Assembly (NCBI GenBank): GCA_031276585.1
Contig: JAISMT010000057.1
Location: 1-16,075, forward strand
Origin: Bifidobacteriaceae bacterium
GTDB taxonomy: Bacteria > Actinomycetota > Actinomycetes > Actinomycetales > WQXJ01
Direction: 5' to 3'
DNA: 16,075 nt
Below, one piece after another: positions 14,704 through 16,075 of the stretch. A program made the translations under genes and the position numbers. The stretch's first letter is position 1, and every line of letters starts with the position of its first letter. Under the pieces are notes generated by a model. It worked only from the letters and a program-made list of their open reading frames with translations. It had not been told where the DNA came from and searched no databases.

Positions 14704-16075
14704 ATGACTGAATCTGTACTGCCATTCACCGGTAGTGAGCCGGAGAACTTAGCTCCGGACGGTTTTCCCACCGGGCCATTCGCTTTGATCCGGCGGGGTG
14801 ATTCACCGGTAGTTGAGGTATTGACCGGCCAGGTGGTGGATGTTCCCACCACAGGAGATATTCCGTTGGACGGTTTAGCTGTGTTAGCGGTGGTGCCTTT
14901 CCGGCAGATTGCGGAACGTGGTTTTGAAGTGGTGGATGATGCCGCGCCGTTACGTTGCTTAGTGGCTACCAACCGGCGGGAGGTCCCCGTGGCGGAAGTG
15001 TTGGCTGTTTTACCAGCGCCGCCGACGTTTCAAGCGGATGGTTTCGATATTTCTGACGCCCAATATGCGGACCAGGTGCGGGAAGTGATCCGGGAAGACA
15101 TTGGGCGCGGTGAGGGGGCCAACTTTGTGCTGCACCGTTCTTTCGAAGGCCGGGTAGAGGCTTCCTCTCGAGAAGCAGTACTGGCTTGGATGGGGGCTTT
15201 GCTCCGCGCTGAACAGGGCGTTTATTGGACTTATGCGGTGTTTACAGACGGGTTGGCTTTCGCGGGGGCTAGCCCGGAACGGCATCTGAGTATCAAATCT
15301 GGCGTGGTGACCATGAACCCTATTTCCGGCACCTACCACCATCCGCTTCAAGGTGCCAGCCTGGAAGGGATGCTTCACTTCCTCACCGATTCTAAAGAAG
15401 TGGAAGAACTGTTCATGGTGGTGGATGAAGAATTAAAGCTGATGAGCGCCATCTGCCCTAGTGGTGGGCGGGTGATAGGCCCCTATCTCAAACCCATGAG
15501 TCGTTTAACCCATACCGAATATCTACTGGAGGGGTTAACGGAAGCCGATCCACGCGAAATCTTACGTCGCACTATGTTTGCTCCCACTGTTACTGGGGCA
15601 CCGATGGAGAATGCTTGCGCCGTGATTGCTCGCCGGGAACGCCGCCCACGCGGCTATTACGCCGGAGTGATGGCGTTGTTTGAACCTGGCGCTGGTGGGG
15701 TGTGGGATTTGGACTCCCCCATCATGATCCGTACCGCCTATGTGACGCCTTCCGGCGAGGTGGCGGTGCCAGCTGGTGCCACGTTGGTGCGTAATTCTGA
15801 CCCGGTAAGCGAGGTGGCAGAGACGCACGCTAAAGCGGCCGCCATGTTGACTGCTATCGGGGCTTTAGGTGGCTCGGCGGCGGGAGGTGGGGCCGGAGCA
15901 AGGGGAGCCGTTGAGGCGGGAGCCCTACCTCCGATTGGTTTTAGCGACCCGGAACCGCCAGGGCCGAACCCGGCTCAGATCGCGGCTGATCCGCAAGTCA
16001 AAGCCACTTTGATGTACCGCAACGAGCGGTTAGCGCCCTTCTGGCTCCGTCCCCAAGCGTCAGGTCCGGCACCTC
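14704..16075 (+). CDS. phzE: PhzE-type chorismate-utilising synthase (ADIC or anthranilate synthase), 3' end cut
   Basis: 457 codons are visible and the frame runs off the right edge. Family knowledge: PhzE converts chorismate and Gln-derived ammonia to 2-amino-2-desoxyisochorismate; close relatives make anthranilate. Seen: GEGANFVLHRSFEG from residue 136, FAGASPERHLS, MNPISGTYHHPLQG, KEVEELFMVVDEELKLM, HTEYLLEG from 270, APTVTGAPMENA from 293, RGYYAGVMALFE and IMIRTAYV. The wording APTVTG and GEGANFV is that of PhzE rather than ordinary TrpE. After about residue 392 comes a Gly/Ala/Pro linker, then YRNERLAPFWL, which in PhzE leads into the C-terminal class-I glutamine amidotransferase domain; that domain should lie beyond the window. 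It sits 146 bases downstream of nadE, in the same direction. Sequence alone does not decide between ADIC and anthranilate as product. Confidence 0.85.
   Translation, partial: MTESVLPFTGSEPENLAPDGFPTGPFALIRRGDSPVVEVLTGQVVDVPTTGDIPLDGLAVLAVVPFRQIAERGFEVVDDAAPLRCLVATNRREVPVAEVLAVLPAPPTFQADGFDISDAQYADQVREVIREDIGRGEGANFVLHRSFEGRVEASSREAVLAWMGALLRAEQGVYWTYAVFTDGLAFAGASPERHLSIKSGVVTMNPISGTYHHPLQGASLEGMLHFLTDSKEVEELFMVVDEELKLMSAICPSGGRVIGPYLKPMSRLTHTEYLLEGLTEADPREILRRTMFAPTVTGAPMENACAVIARRERRPRGYYAGVMALFEPGAGGVWDLDSPIMIRTAYVTPSGEVAVPAGATLVRNSDPVSEVAETHAKAAAMLTAIGALGGSAAGGGAGARGAVEAGALPPIGFSDPEPPGPNPAQIAADPQVKATLMYRNERLAPFWLRPQASGPAP

Overview
The window is chromosomal DNA from a mid-to-high GC actinobacterium, most likely of the Actinomycetaceae; a Mobiluncus- or Varibaculum-like organism is my tentative guess. 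This rests on the actinobacterial order prs - rplY (CTC form) - pth - mfd - SurA-like lipoprotein - mazG, on actinobacterial-type Prs and NadE proteins, and on coding sequence that mixes GC-rich codons with many TTA, TTG and GTA codons. No tRNA, rRNA, CRISPR array, insertion sequence or phage gene is visible.

Left part (1-7770): housekeeping genes on the + strand. They are prs (probably cut at the left edge), a 139-base leader, rplY, pth, mfd (ATGA overlap with pth), a short spacer with a hairpin, a SurA-like lipoprotein, and mazG (GTGA overlap with the lipoprotein). They serve PRPP supply, ribosome assembly and peptidyl-tRNA recycling, transcription-coupled repair, envelope protein handling and nucleotide-pool clean-up.

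Middle part (7790-11230): an operon-like run of pntA and pntB, the complete proton-translocating NAD(P) transhydrogenase in its two-chain E. coli-like form, followed by a coupled gene of unknown function. A lone minus-strand NAD(P)-binding oxidoreductase (11313-11963) with visibly higher GC codon use converges on this run.

Right part (12200-16075): nadE, the glutamine-dependent NAD synthetase, with two low-complexity insertions, then the start of a PhzE-type chorismate-using synthase that runs off the right edge. Transhydrogenase, NAD(P)-binding oxidoreductase and NAD synthetase side by side give this half an NAD(P) theme, but I cannot show that they are co-regulated.

The most unusual signals are small. 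A 9-mer (CCGATGCCG and its complement) occurs seven times, mostly in variable protein linkers, and makes a perfect 10-bp palindrome inside mazG. Several conserved enzymes carry Pro/Ala/Thr/Val-rich insertions or tails. A pair of 10-bp direct repeats lies just upstream of the phzE-like gene. I see no clear new defence or mobile system.
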